From: Nocardioides alcanivorans
GTDB lineage: Bacteria > Actinomycetota > Actinomycetes > Propionibacteriales > Nocardioidaceae
Direction of reading: 5' to 3'
Assembly: GCF_021555175.1 (NCBI RefSeq)
Contig: NZ_JAKGRW010000054.1
Span: 1 to 64,000 of the forward strand
DNA: 64,000 nucleotides
Position numbers and translations under genes: made by a program. The notes under the pieces are model-generated. The model had not been told where the DNA came from and did no database searches. It saw only the letters and a program-made list of their open reading frames with translations. Shown in pieces: positions 1 through 8,733 of this stretch; the first letter of the stretch is position 1, and each line of letters opens with the position of its first letter.

Positions 1-47
1 CTGGAGTCGGGGCGTGGGCGCGGCTGTTGGACACGCCGTGGACGGTG

Positions 48-1612
48 TCACCGACTTCCAACCGGGTCGGGATGCGACTGCAGGGGCCGCGGCTCGGTCG
101 GCGACAGGGGAGATCCCCGAGTGAGGGGCATGGTGCTCGGTGGAGTCCAGTTGCCCCCGGACGGTCGGCCGGTGGTCTTCCTCGCCGACCATCCGGTGAC
201 AGGCGAGCTACCCGATCGTCGCCGTGGTGGACGCCGCCGACATCGCAGGTCGCCGCGCAGGCGGCGCCGGGCACGCAGGTGCGCTTCAGTCGGCTCGCCG
301 ACCGGCTCTGGCCAGATGTGGGGTCGCAGGTCGGGGTCGTCGATCGGGAAGCTCCGCACCGGCCCGGGGCCGCTCTCCGCAGTCTCGAAGCGGACCGTCA
401 CCACGGTGCGTCCCGAGCCCCACACCCAGCCGCAGGCCGTGCTCCGGGTGCTCGACGTCCATGCCGGGCGCCCAGCCGCGTGGGAAGAACTGTGGGAGCT
501 CCGGTTCGGGCTTCGGTTCCTCCTCTTCGTCCTGCTCGTCGGCGAAGGAGAAGAGGTCGTCCTGCACCCAGTCGGCAAGCCCGGAGACACCGACGCCGAG
601 AAGACGTACGCCGCCGCGCGGCTCCAGTTCGGTGAGCAACGCCTTGGCGGTGCGGGCGATCGTGGTCGCCTCGTCGGTGGGGAGGCCAAGGTGGTGGACC
701 GGCTCAACGTGGTGAAGTCGTGGAGACGCACCTTGAGCGTCACCGTGCGGCCCGAGATGCCCTGCTTGGCGAGACGGCGGGCGACGTCGCCCGCATGGCG
801 CTGGACGAATGCCTCCATGAGGTGCCGGTCGGTGACGTCTTCGGGATAGGTGCCCTCGACGCTGACCGACTTCGCCTCGCGCTCGGGGTGGACCGAGCGG
901 TGATCGATGGCACGGGCGAGCAGGAAGAGCGCGCTGCCGTGGGCCTGCCCGAGCAGACGGACGAGCTCGTCCTCGCTGCGCTCCTCGAGTTCGGCAACGG
1001 TGTGCACGCCGATGCGCCGCAGTCGTTCGGTGGTGGCAGGACCGACCCCTGGCAGCACCGTCACCTGCATCGGACGCAACATCGCCTGTTCGGTGCCTGG
1101 CGCCACCAGCACCAGTCCGTCGGGCTTCTCCAGGTCACTGGCCACCTTGGCAATGAACTTCGACGAGCCGATCCCGACGCTGGCAGTCAGGCCGCCGGTG
1201 GCCTCCTGGACGCGGGCACGCAGCTCCTCCCCGAACCTCCGGAGCCCGGCCAGGTCGGTCGTGTCGACGTCGCTCGACTCGAGGTCGACGAAGGCCTCGT
1301 CGATGGAGAGTGGCTCGACGAGGGTGAGATCGCACGGAGCAGGTCCATGACGACCCTGCTGGCCGCGCGATAGGCCGGGAAGCGGCCGCTCAGGAAGGCA
1401 GCGTGGGGACAGCGGGCCCGGGCCTCGCGGGTGCTCATCGCGGACCGTACGCCGGACTTGCGGGCCTCGTAGGACGCGGTGGACACCACGCCGCGCCCTC
1501 CGGTGCCGCCCACCACGACTGGTTTGCCTCGCAGCGACGGCTTGTCGCGCTGCTCGACCGACGCGAAGAAGGCATCGAGATCGATGTGGAGCACCGACGC
1601 CTGGGACCTCAT
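48..1612 (-). CDS. dinB: DNA polymerase IV (Y-family), frameshifted as sequenced
   Basis: Error-prone translesion polymerase. The start at 1612 gives an N-terminus with the metal-binding motif HIDLDAFFASVEQ (residues 9-21), followed by YEARKSGVRSAM (about 49-59) and the catalytic SIDEAFVD (D105/E106). The helix-hairpin-helix motif VLPGVGPATTERL and a C-terminal little-finger domain ending near GWVWGSGRTVVTVRFETA follow. The reading frame breaks three times. Near 1335 a base is missing, near 680 a C is missing from a C run on the coding strand, and near 440 there is an apparent extra base (HG-GWVWGSG). The last recognisable residues lie near 300. The frame stays open to 48, so the true C-terminus is uncertain. 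The conserved motifs make the family assignment firm. Confidence 0.85.
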
Positions 1613-1742
1613 GAGGGCACGTTAAGCCATGTCCCCGACACGACTGGGCCGGCCTGTGTCCACAGCCGTCGATGTGGCGGAAGTCGTCCACAGGCAACCG
1701 GGCGGTGTGGTTGCCGGTTCCCGGCGCGGGCAGCACCTCGCC

Positions 1743-2673
1743 ATGAAGACCACATCGCCCTTTGTCGTGTCCACCACCGAGGACCTCCTCGCCGTCGCCC
1801 CTTCGTGATCGGATTCCAGCCTGAGGAGTCCGTCGTGATGCTGACGTGTGCCGGCCCCACCTCCGTTCATGCCCGGATCGACCTGCCGCGGAGCGACGAC
1901 GACGTGATCGTCGCCGTCGACCAGCTGGTCGGTGCCGCGCTCGCCAACGACGTGGCGGCCGTGGCGCTCCTCGTCTACTCCGACGACGTCTTCAACGCGG
2001 CCAGGGTGAGTGAGCGCTTCCTGCTCACCAGTCTTGCCGAAGGTGTCGACGTGGTCGTGGCGATCCGGGTGCACGACAGCCTCTGGTTCACCCTGCCCGA
2101 CTGCTTCATCGAGGGTGCCCGCCTCGAAGGCGTCCCGTTCGACATCAGCAACCATCCGCTCACGGTGCAGGGTGTGCTGACCGGGCGGATCACCCACCGG
2201 AGCCGCGACGACCTGGCAGCCACGCTCGATCCGGATCCGGAGGCGATCCCCCGGGTCGAAGCGGCGTTGCGCGAGTCCGCGCCACCGCGCGGCGGCGACG
2301 GGGCGCAGCGGCGGGTGCGCTCCGTCGTACGTCGCCACTCACGCTCCCGGGAGGCGCCCAGTGACGGCGTGGTCGCCGAGCTCCTGCTCTGCCTCGCCGA
2401 TGAGTCGACCGCTGTCGAGGTGGGCCGGCGCATGCGCCACGAGGGGCTGTCGAGCGGCTCGAGTTCTGGGTCGACGTGCTCCGACGCGCGCCGGCCGAGC
2501 ATGTCCCGCACGCGGCGGCCATGACCGCATTGGCGGCCTACCTGGCCGGCGACGGGGCGTTGGCGTGGTGCGCGATCGACAGGGTCAACGCCACTGGCCT
2601 GGGTCACCCGGTTGCGCGGGCCGTCGCCGACAACCTCGACAACGCAGTGGCGCCCACCGAATGGGGTGCCTGA
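1743..2673 (+). CDS. DUF4192 domain protein, two frameshifts
   Basis: Conserved actinobacterial protein of unknown function, about 310 residues after repair. The start ATG at 1743 opens with the typical STTEDLLAVAP. The frame then shifts near 1798, where one C is missing from a CCCC run, into FVIGFQPEESVVML, the hallmark of DUF4192. A second break near 2452 lacks one base and joins HEGLS to ERLEFWVDVLRR. The C-terminus ends with the family-like stretch on cells, values and gaps of regular alpha-helical sequence. It is divergent from dinB and upstream of a GCS2-type ligase. No function is assigned to the family, so none is inferred here. Confidence 0.8.
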
Positions 2674-2701
2674 CCGCGGCGCACGCGACTACGCTGCCGG
2701 A

Positions 2702-4170
2702 ATGGGTGAAGACATCGCGTCCCAGGAGTTCACACGTGCTGACCGCGTGCGCCACCGGGAGAAGGTGCGCCAGTGTCTCGACGTGTTCACCCGGATGCTC
2801 CGCGAGTCGGTGTTCGACACCGACGACCCGATGATCGGCCTGGAGATCGAGCTCAATCTCGTCGACGACGAAGCGATGCCGTCGATGAAGAGCGCCGAGG
2901 TGCTCGACGAGATCGCCGATCCCGACTTCCAGACGGAGCTCGGGCAGTTCAACGTCGAGATCAATGTGCCCCCGCGGCACCTCCACCAGGACGGGCTCGA
3001 GGCCTACGAGCTGGGTTTGCGCGACAGCCTCAACCATGCCGAGGAACGGGCTCGTGACGTTGGTGCGCACATGGTCATGATCGGGATCCTGCCGACGCTG
3101 GGCGAGGAGCACCTCACGGCAGATGCGCTCGCTCCGAACCCGCGCTACCGCCTGCTCAGCGACCAGATCCTCAACAGTCGCGGTGAAGACATCGTCATCG
3201 ACATCGCCGGTGCCGAACGGTTGCGGACCACCGCCGACACCATCATTCCCGAGGCTGCCTGCACCAGCACCCAGCTGCACCTGCAGTGTTCGCCCGACGA
3301 CTTCGCGGGCCACTGGAACGCCGCGCAGGCGATCGCCGGCATCCAGCTGGCGGTCGGTGCCAACTCGCCGATGCTCCTCGGCAAGGAGTTGTGGGCCGAG
3401 ACGAGGATCCCACTCTTCGAGCAGGCCACCGACACCCGCAGCGAGGAGCTCAAGGCGCAGGGAGTGCGACCACGGGTGTGGTTCGGCGAGCGCTGGATCA
3501 CCTCGGTCTTCGACCTCTTCGAGGAGAACGTCCGCTACTTCCCGGCCCTGCTGCCGGTCACCGAGGACGAGGACCCCGAACAGGTCCTGGCCGACGGGGA
3601 GTGCCGACACTGGCTGAGCTGCGGCTCCACAACGGCACCGTCTACCGTTGGAACCGGCCTGTCTACGACATCGCCGAGGGGGTGCCTCACCTGCGGGTGG
3701 AGAACCGGGTCCTGGCGGCCGGCCCGACCGTGGTCGACACCCTTGCCAACGCTGCCTTCTGGTTCGGTCTGGTGCGCCAGCTGTCCAACGCCGAGCGACC
3801 GTTGTGGTCGCAGATGTCCTTCAGCGCGGCCGAGGAGAACTTCCATCAGGCCGCCCGCCACGGCATCGACGCCGAGGTCTACTGGCCGGGCCTGGGCCAG
3901 GTGCGTGCCACCGAGCTCATCCTGCGCCGGTTGCTCCCGGTCGCGGCCGAAGGCCTCTCGGCCTGGGGCGTCAAGGCGGAGAACTCAGACAGGCTGCTGA
4001 GCATCATCGAGCAGCGCTGTGTCACCGGCGTCAACGGAGCTTCGTGGTTCGTGGGGCGGGTGCATGCGCGTGAAGCCGATCTGGGGCGGCGGGAGGCCGT
4101 TCGGCGCGCGTTGGTGGACTATCGCGAGCAGATGCATGACAACGCTCCGGTGCACACCTGGGGGTCATGA
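2702..4170 (+). CDS. Glutamate-cysteine ligase family 2 (GCS2-type carboxylate-amine ligase)
   Basis: ATP-dependent ligase of the GCS2 superfamily, predicted to join a carboxylate to an amine. About 489 residues after repair. Family features are MIGLEIELNLVDDE near residue 38, the block ELGQFNVEINVPP near 75, and an acid/Asn-rich active-site region (LQCSPDDFAGHWNAAQAIAG). The reading frame breaks near 3597: the run GGGG needs one more G to turn DGEC into DGGVPTLAELRLHNGTVY. It is longer than the roughly 370-residue YbdK/EgtA-like members, and similar long versions are common in actinobacteria. The real substrate is not determinable from sequence. Its end overlaps the convergent small gene at 4165 by a few bases. 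Confidence 0.8.
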
Positions 4171-4616
4171 CGTCCTGGCGCGCACCCACGTGAGGGTACG
4201 GCTGGCGCGGACGTCGGTCCCGCCCGACTTGGTGATCACCCACAGCCGCGGGATCGGCAGGTTCCTTGCCGTGGCGGCCCGCTCCACCTCGCGCAGCCAA
4301 CGCCGGTCCTCGACATCGTCGCGCGGAGTTCCGGGACGCAGGATCCAGGCATCTCCAGCCGACTCCGTCGACAGCATCTCGGTCACCAGGGCCCGTTCGA
4401 CGAGGGCATCGACCATGTCGGCGACCAGGGCGTCGTCGACGCGCCGCTCGGTCGGCGCCTCGACCTCGACGTGACTGCCGGCGAGCGTTCCCACCCGGAG
4501 CCGGGGTGGGAACGTCCACCCCGGTGCTCGCGGCGCAGGGCGGCCACGGCGCTGCGAAGTGCCCGGTCGGAGGGCGTGAGCCGGGAGCGACGGGGAGGGG
4601 CGGGTACGTCGGTCAC
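4165..4616 (-). CDS. Hypothetical protein, one frameshift
   Basis: I do not recognise the family. The repaired product is about 150 residues, starting at the GTG at 4616 (VTDVPAPPRRSRLTPSD). It is Arg-rich at the N-terminus and continues with an alpha/beta-looking segment (HVEVEAPTERRVDDALVADM). It ends with a basic tail, WVITKSGGTDVRASRTL. The frame changes near 4525, where a CCCC run (GGGG on the coding strand) appears to lack one base. It is convergent with the GCS2-type ligase. Codon bias in the third position supports it as coding. No catalytic motif or membrane segment is visible. Confidence 0.55.
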
Positions 4617-4719
4617 CTCCCCACCTTGCCTGAAGCTGCCGACACCGGGCGGAGGTTCTCCACAAGGCCGGTGAGGGCGACGTACGCCCGATGTCCGGGT
4701 CGCTGGCAGAATCGAACCC

Positions 4720-5289
4720 ATGGTGGACCTCCAGATCTGTCAGGACCCTGACGCCGACGCCGTTCTCTCGGCCAGCCCCTTCGCCCTTGTCGCCGGGATG
4801 CTGCTCGACCAGCAGTATCCGATGGAGCACGCCTTCCGCGGCCCCCACAAGGTGCAGCAACGGCTGGGCAGCTTCACCCCCGATGCCGTCGCGTCCGCCG
4901 ATCCCGAGCAGTTCGCTGCCCTGTGTGCGGAGACGCCCGCGGTCCACCGGTTCCCGGGATCGATGGCCGCGCGGCTGCAGGACCTGGCTCGGTTGGTCAA
5001 TGAGGAGTACGACGGCGAGGCCGAGCGGATCTGGACCGAGGCGAAGGATGCCAAGGACCTCGACAAGCGGATCCGGGCGCTGCCGGGCTTCGGTGCCCAG
5101 AAGGCGAAGATCTTCCAGGCACTGCTCGCCAAGCAGTTGGGCGTGCGTCTCGACGGCTGGGAGAAGGTCACCGGGGACTACTCGTTGGAGGGGCACCGGT
5201 CGGTGGCCGACGTCGTCGACGACGTCACGCTGCAGAAGGTGCGCGACCACAAGAAGCAGATGAAGGCCGCTGCGAAGGCGAAGGCCTGA
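4720..5289 (+). CDS. HhH-GPD-type base-excision repair protein
   Basis: Intact 189-residue protein of the HhH-GPD DNA glycosylase superfamily (EndoIII/AlkA fold), expected to excise damaged bases. The helix-hairpin-helix motif LPGFGAQKAKIF lies at about residues 121-132, followed by the helical GPD region. The N-terminal segment ALVAGMLLDQQYPMEHAF is typical of the small actinobacterial subfamily. There are no C-terminal Fe-S cysteines, so it is not a Nth/MutY enzyme. The tail is Lys/Ala-rich (KKQMKAAAKAKA). Substrate specificity cannot be called. Confidence 0.85.
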   Translation: MVDLQICQDPDADAVLSASPFALVAGMLLDQQYPMEHAFRGPHKVQQRLGSFTPDAVASADPEQFAALCAETPAVHRFPGSMAARLQDLARLVNEEYDGEAERIWTEAKDAKDLDKRIRALPGFGAQKAKIFQALLAKQLGVRLDGWEKVTGDYSLEGHRSVADVVDDVTLQKVRDHKKQMKAAAKAKA

Positions 5290-5458
5290 GCCGGTCCGCC
5301 CCTGAATCACCTGGCATTCACGGCGGTGCCGACAGTCCCACCGACCGGGCTGGGGTGGGGCGATCAGGGAGTTCCTTGGGAGTCGTGTCAGAATGTGTCT
5401 GCGGCTCTTGACGACACCGGGACTTGCCGCGCCCCAAAGCATTATCCGAGAGGTGTTC

Positions 5459-6939
5459 GTGTCTTCGAACTCACGCACGTTGTTGCCGGCCGAGGTGCTG
5501 ATGCACCCTTCGATCGTCGGACTGGTCGAGGAGGCCGCCCCGACCGGCACCACCTCGCCAGAGGCGGTGCGCCGTGCCAGCGAGCAGGCGGCGATCGAAC
5601 CTCGGCACCTGCGGGCGCTCCTGGTGCACCTGGCTGAGAAGGGGATCACCGTCGCCCTCGACGCCGAGGACCAGAAGCGCGCCGTTGCGGCGACGTCGCC
5701 GCGCAAGGCGACCGCGAGCGCCACCGCGAAGAAGGCTGCGGCCAAGAAGGCTCCCGCCAAGAAGGCTGCGCCGACCGAGACCGCCGCGGTCAGGGCGGCT
5801 GCCGCCAAGACGGCTGCCGCAGCCAAGAGGGCTGCGAAGCAGGCCGCCGAGGCGCCCGCCGTGGTGATCGGACCCGACGGCAAGAAGGTCCTGCCCGACA
5901 TCCCGGACGAGCAGTTCGAGAAGGACGTCGCGGCCGATCCCAGCATCAAGGAGGACGAGAAGGAAGCATCCTTCGTCGTCTCCGCCGCTGATGACACCGA
6001 CGAGCCCGAGCAGCAGGTCATGGTGGCCGGTGCCACCGCGGACCCGGTCAAGGACTACCTGAAGCAGATCGGCAAGGTTCCGCTCCTCAACGCCGAGATG
6101 GAGGTGGAACTGGCGAAGCGCATCGAGGCCGGCCTCTTCTCCGACGAGAAGCTCGCCAAGGGCGGCAAGATCACGCCCAAGGTGCTCGAGGAGCTCGAGT
6201 GGATCGCCGCCGACGGTCGCCGTGCCAAGAACCACCTGCTCGAGGCCAACCTGCGACTCGTCGTCTCGCTGGCCAAGCGCTACACCGGTCGCGGCATGCT
6301 CTTCCTCGACCTGATCCAGGAAGGCAACCTCGGCCTGATCCGTGCCGTCGAGAAGTTCGACTACACCAAGGGCTACAAGTTCTCGACCTACGCCACCTGG
6401 TGGATCCGCCAAGCGATCACGCGCGCCATGGCTGACCAGGCCCGCACCATCCGGATCCCGGTGCACATGGTCGAGGTCATCAACAAGCTGGCTCGCGTCC
6501 AGCGCCAGATGCTCCAGGACCTGGGCCGCGAGCCCACCCCCGAGGAGCTCGCCAAGGAACTCGACATGACCCCGGAGAAGGTCGTCGAGGTCCAGAAGTA
6601 CGGTCGCGAGCCGATCTCCCTGCACACCCCCTGGGCGAGGACGGCGACTCCGAGTTCGGCGACCTCATCGAGGACTCCGAGGCGATCGTGCCGGCGGACG
6701 CCGTGTCGTTCACCTTGCTGCAGGAGCAGCTGCACGCGGTGCTCGACACCCTCTCCGAGCGTGAGGCCGGTGTCGTCTCGATGCGCTTCGGGCTGACCGA
6801 CGGTCAACCCAAGACCCTCGACGAGATCGGCAAGGTCTATGGCGTGACCCGCGAGCGGATCCGCCAGATCGAGTCCAAGACGATGTCGAAGCTGCGTCAC
6901 CCCAGCCGCTCCCAGGTGCTGCGCGACTACCTCGACTGA
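5459..6939 (+). CDS. sigA: Principal RNA polymerase sigma factor SigA/HrdB, one frameshift
   Basis: Primary housekeeping sigma-70 factor, about 493 residues. The GTG at 5459 follows GAGAGG at a good distance. The N-terminus is Ala/Lys-rich (about residues 80-135), as in HrdB proteins. Region 1.2 begins DPVKDYLKQIGKVPLL; regions 2.3-2.4 are YKFSTYATWWIRQAIT and MADQARTIRIPVHM. Region 4.2 is TRERIRQIESKTMSKLRHP, ending with the classic RDYLD. The frame breaks near 6632: CCCCC should be six C (HTPLGEDGDSEFGDLIEDSE). Since this gene is essential, the break is almost certainly a sequencing error. It is followed by a strong terminator. Confidence 0.95.
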
Positions 6940-6998
6940 GTTCGCTCCTTCACGTGTGGCGGTTGGCGCTGCGGGTACACGGAGGGGCACGGGTCCTT

Positions 6999-7027
6999 CG
7001 CGTGCAACCCTTTCCGGGTTGCACGCG
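6999..7027 (+). terminator. Stem-loop after sigA
   Basis: A perfect 12-bp stem, CGCGTGCAACCC paired with GGGTTGCACGCG, encloses the five-base loop TTTCC. It lies 60 bases after the sigA stop. There is no long U tract, as is common for high-GC actinobacterial terminators. Confidence 0.75.
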
Positions 7028-7039
7028 TCTCCTGTGTGG

Positions 7040-7063
7040 AGAGGGTCAACTCGGTGACCCTCT
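7040..7063 (+). promoter_or_regulatory. Second stem-loop, in the leader of the secreted protein gene
   Basis: AGAGGGTCA and TGACCCTCT form a perfect 9-bp stem around ACTCGG. It ends 21 bases before the ATG at 7085 and just upstream of the GAGGAG ribosome-binding site. It may be a second terminator element for sigA or part of the downstream gene's leader; the sequence does not decide between them. Confidence 0.4.
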
Positions 7064-7084
7064 GGGACACCTCGAGGAGACCGC

Positions 7085-7636
7085 ATGTTGAAGAAGGGCA
7101 TCACCGCAACCACCGCAGCGCTGGCCGTCCTGGCGCTGACCGCTCCGGCGGCGTACGCCGACAAGACCGTCATCGATGACGGAGCCGACGCGACGGCGTC
7201 GAACAACGACATTCTCACCGTGACGATCAAGCACCAGGCCAAGAAGTTGGTGGTGCGTAGCGACTACACCGATCTGCGCAAGGTCAGCGACGCCGGCTCG
7301 GCGAGCACCGCGATCTTCATCGACACCAAGAAGAACCGGAAGGGCCCGGAACTCGCGCTGGTCTCCGCTCTGGAGTCGGGCACCGACTACGCGCTGGTGA
7401 AGGTCAAGAACTGGAAGATCAGCGACAAGCGTGTCAACTGCAACCATTCGCTCAAGCTGAAGTGGAAGAAGGACTTCTCCAAGCTGACGATGGACCGTGC
7501 CTGCTTCGGGCAGAAGGCCAAGGTGCGAGTCAGCCAGAAGATGGTCGACCAGTACGACGCCTCGCACCCGGTCATCGACTGGGCACCCGGCAAGCGCTCC
7601 TTCAGCGGGTGGGTCAGGAGCAGCGCAGCCGGCTGA
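7085..7636 (+). CDS. Secreted hypothetical protein
   Basis: Intact 183-residue protein with a clear Sec signal peptide (MLKKGITATTAALAVLAL), a predicted cleavage site after APAAYA, and a small Lys-rich secreted domain. The mature part has alternating hydrophobic/charged strands (ILTVTIKHQAKKLVVRSDY), which suggests a beta-rich fold. Two Cys (VNCNHS and RACFGQ) could form a disulfide. The start is supported by GAGGAG 6 bases upstream. I do not recognise the family; similar small exported beta-proteins are frequent in Nocardioides. No enzyme motif is seen. Confidence 0.75.
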   Translation: MLKKGITATTAALAVLALTAPAAYADKTVIDDGADATASNNDILTVTIKHQAKKLVVRSDYTDLRKVSDAGSASTAIFIDTKKNRKGPELALVSALESGTDYALVKVKNWKISDKRVNCNHSLKLKWKKDFSKLTMDRACFGQKAKVRVSQKMVDQYDASHPVIDWAPGKRSFSGWVRSSAAG

Positions 7637-7651
7637 TGCCGGGGCGCCCGT

Positions 7652-8128
7652 TCAGGTGAGCACCACGCCGACGGCCCACACTGCGGCTGCCGCAACGGCG
7701 GCGCAGAACTCGATGAGGATCGACAGCCCGGCGGCCTTCAGAGCCGCCCACGTGGTGCCCCTGGCAGCACCCACGCCCACGCGCCGTGCCTCGGTGAGAT
7801 AGATCCCGAGCACGAAGCCCAACACGATGCCGATCACGGGCACCACGAAGAATCCGATGATGCCGAGCAGCGCCCCCACGAGCAGGGACTCGCTGGGGAT
7901 TCCGCTGCGCTTGAGGCTTCGGCCGGGGACGGCGTACTTCACCACGCTGCCGAGCACGATGAGGGCCAGCGCGATGCCGGTCACGGTCCAAGCGGTGGAA
8001 CCGCCCACCTGGAAGCCCCACGTGATCAGGGCGGCCGTGATCAGCAGCATGCCGGGCAGGACGGGCACCACGATGCCGGCAATGCCGACGGCGATGGCAA
8101 GGGCGACAGCGGCATCGAACAAGGTCAC
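7652..8128 (-). CDS. DUF456 family membrane protein
   Basis: Intact 158-residue integral membrane protein starting at the GTG at 8128. About four hydrophobic helices are visible (residues about 5-45, 47-68, 80-110 and 135-157). The Gly/Pro pattern GIAGIVVPVLPGMLL at the N-terminus and the GALLGIIGFFVVPVIGIVLG block are characteristic of DUF456. Function is unknown. It is convergent with the secreted protein gene and follows the DUF7455 gene behind a strong terminator hairpin. Confidence 0.85.
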   Translation of the reverse strand: MTLFDAAVALAIAVGIAGIVVPVLPGMLLITAALITWGFQVGGSTAWTVTGIALALIVLGSVVKYAVPGRSLKRSGIPSESLLVGALLGIIGFFVVPVIGIVLGFVLGIYLTEARRVGVGAARGTTWAALKAAGLSILIEFCAAVAAAAVWAVGVVLT

Positions 8129-8159
8129 GGGGCCAGCCTGTCATTCAGGTCGGAGAATG

Positions 8160-8196
8160 CACGAAGCCCCGACACGTCGAGTGTCGGGGCTTCGTG
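8160..8196 (-). terminator. Perfect 16-bp hairpin between the DUF7455 and DUF456 genes
   Basis: CACGAAGCCCCGACAC pairs perfectly with GTGTCGGGGCTTCGTG around the five-base loop GTCGA. It lies 11 bases downstream of the DUF7455 stop on the minus strand, as expected for an intrinsic terminator. Confidence 0.85.
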
Positions 8197-8207
8197 GAAG
8201 TCGTCGA

Positions 8208-8429
8208 TCAGTCCGCGGCAGGCGTGCTGGAACCGCCAAGCTTGTGGGTCTCATCCACGACCGTGGTGGCTACCTCGCGAAGCTTGTTTCCGTGTTCCCG
8301 GGCGTGGTGAGCGCAGAAGAGCAGGTCCAGGCCGGAAGCGAGCTCCACTCGGAGGTAGGCCTGAGCGCCGCACCGGTCACAGCGGTCTTCCGCCGTCAGG
8401 GAGGTGCTGGGGGCAACTGTAGTAGTCAC
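8208..8429 (-). CDS. DUF7455 family small zinc-ribbon-like protein
   Basis: Small protein of about 73 residues. The GTG at 8429 (VTTTVAPSTSLTAEDRCDRCG) is preferred over the upstream in-frame GTG at 8441 because GAGG lies six bases before it. The paired motif CDRCG and FCAHHAREHG suggests a single Cys2/Cys-His metal site. Members are typically found beside primary sigma factor and topoisomerase genes in actinobacteria, as here. Function is unknown. It is divergent from parE. Confidence 0.8.
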   Translation of the reverse strand: MTTTVAPSTSLTAEDRCDRCGAQAYLRVELASGLDLLFCAHHAREHGNKLREVATTVVDETHKLGGSSTPAAD

Positions 8430-8733
8430 AATCGGCCTCACTTTCTCGTGTGTTCGTCCGGTTCAACGAGGAACTCGTGGAAAAGATTCCCCACGTGGTG
8501 CTCATCTCACCCTTCGTTGGTCAACATCCAATCATGAAGTCCAAACGCGTGCGGGTAGCCACTCCACGGATTGGACCGTTCCCACACGGATGAGACGTCC
8601 CTCCTCACCCCTTGTGACGCGTTCGGCACCGACTTGGTTGCACCGATCCGAGGCGACGCGGGCGGGGCTCCACACGTTCCGACGTACGAGCGACTAGATT
8701 CGACTTTGCACAGGCGAGACGAAGGACTCCATC
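8430..8733. other. Divergent intergenic region between the DUF7455 gene and parE
   Basis: About 300 bases that must hold two divergent promoters. The central part (about 8450-8560) is less GC-rich than its surroundings. No coding pattern, RNA gene, repeat or clear -35/-10 pair could be assigned by eye. Confidence 0.5.

Noticed and set aside
6600..6700. Programmed ribosomal frameshift in sigA
   Set aside because: The same type of break (one base short in a C run) recurs in about 20 other genes, so an error is the simpler explanation; no slippery-site plus structure was seen.
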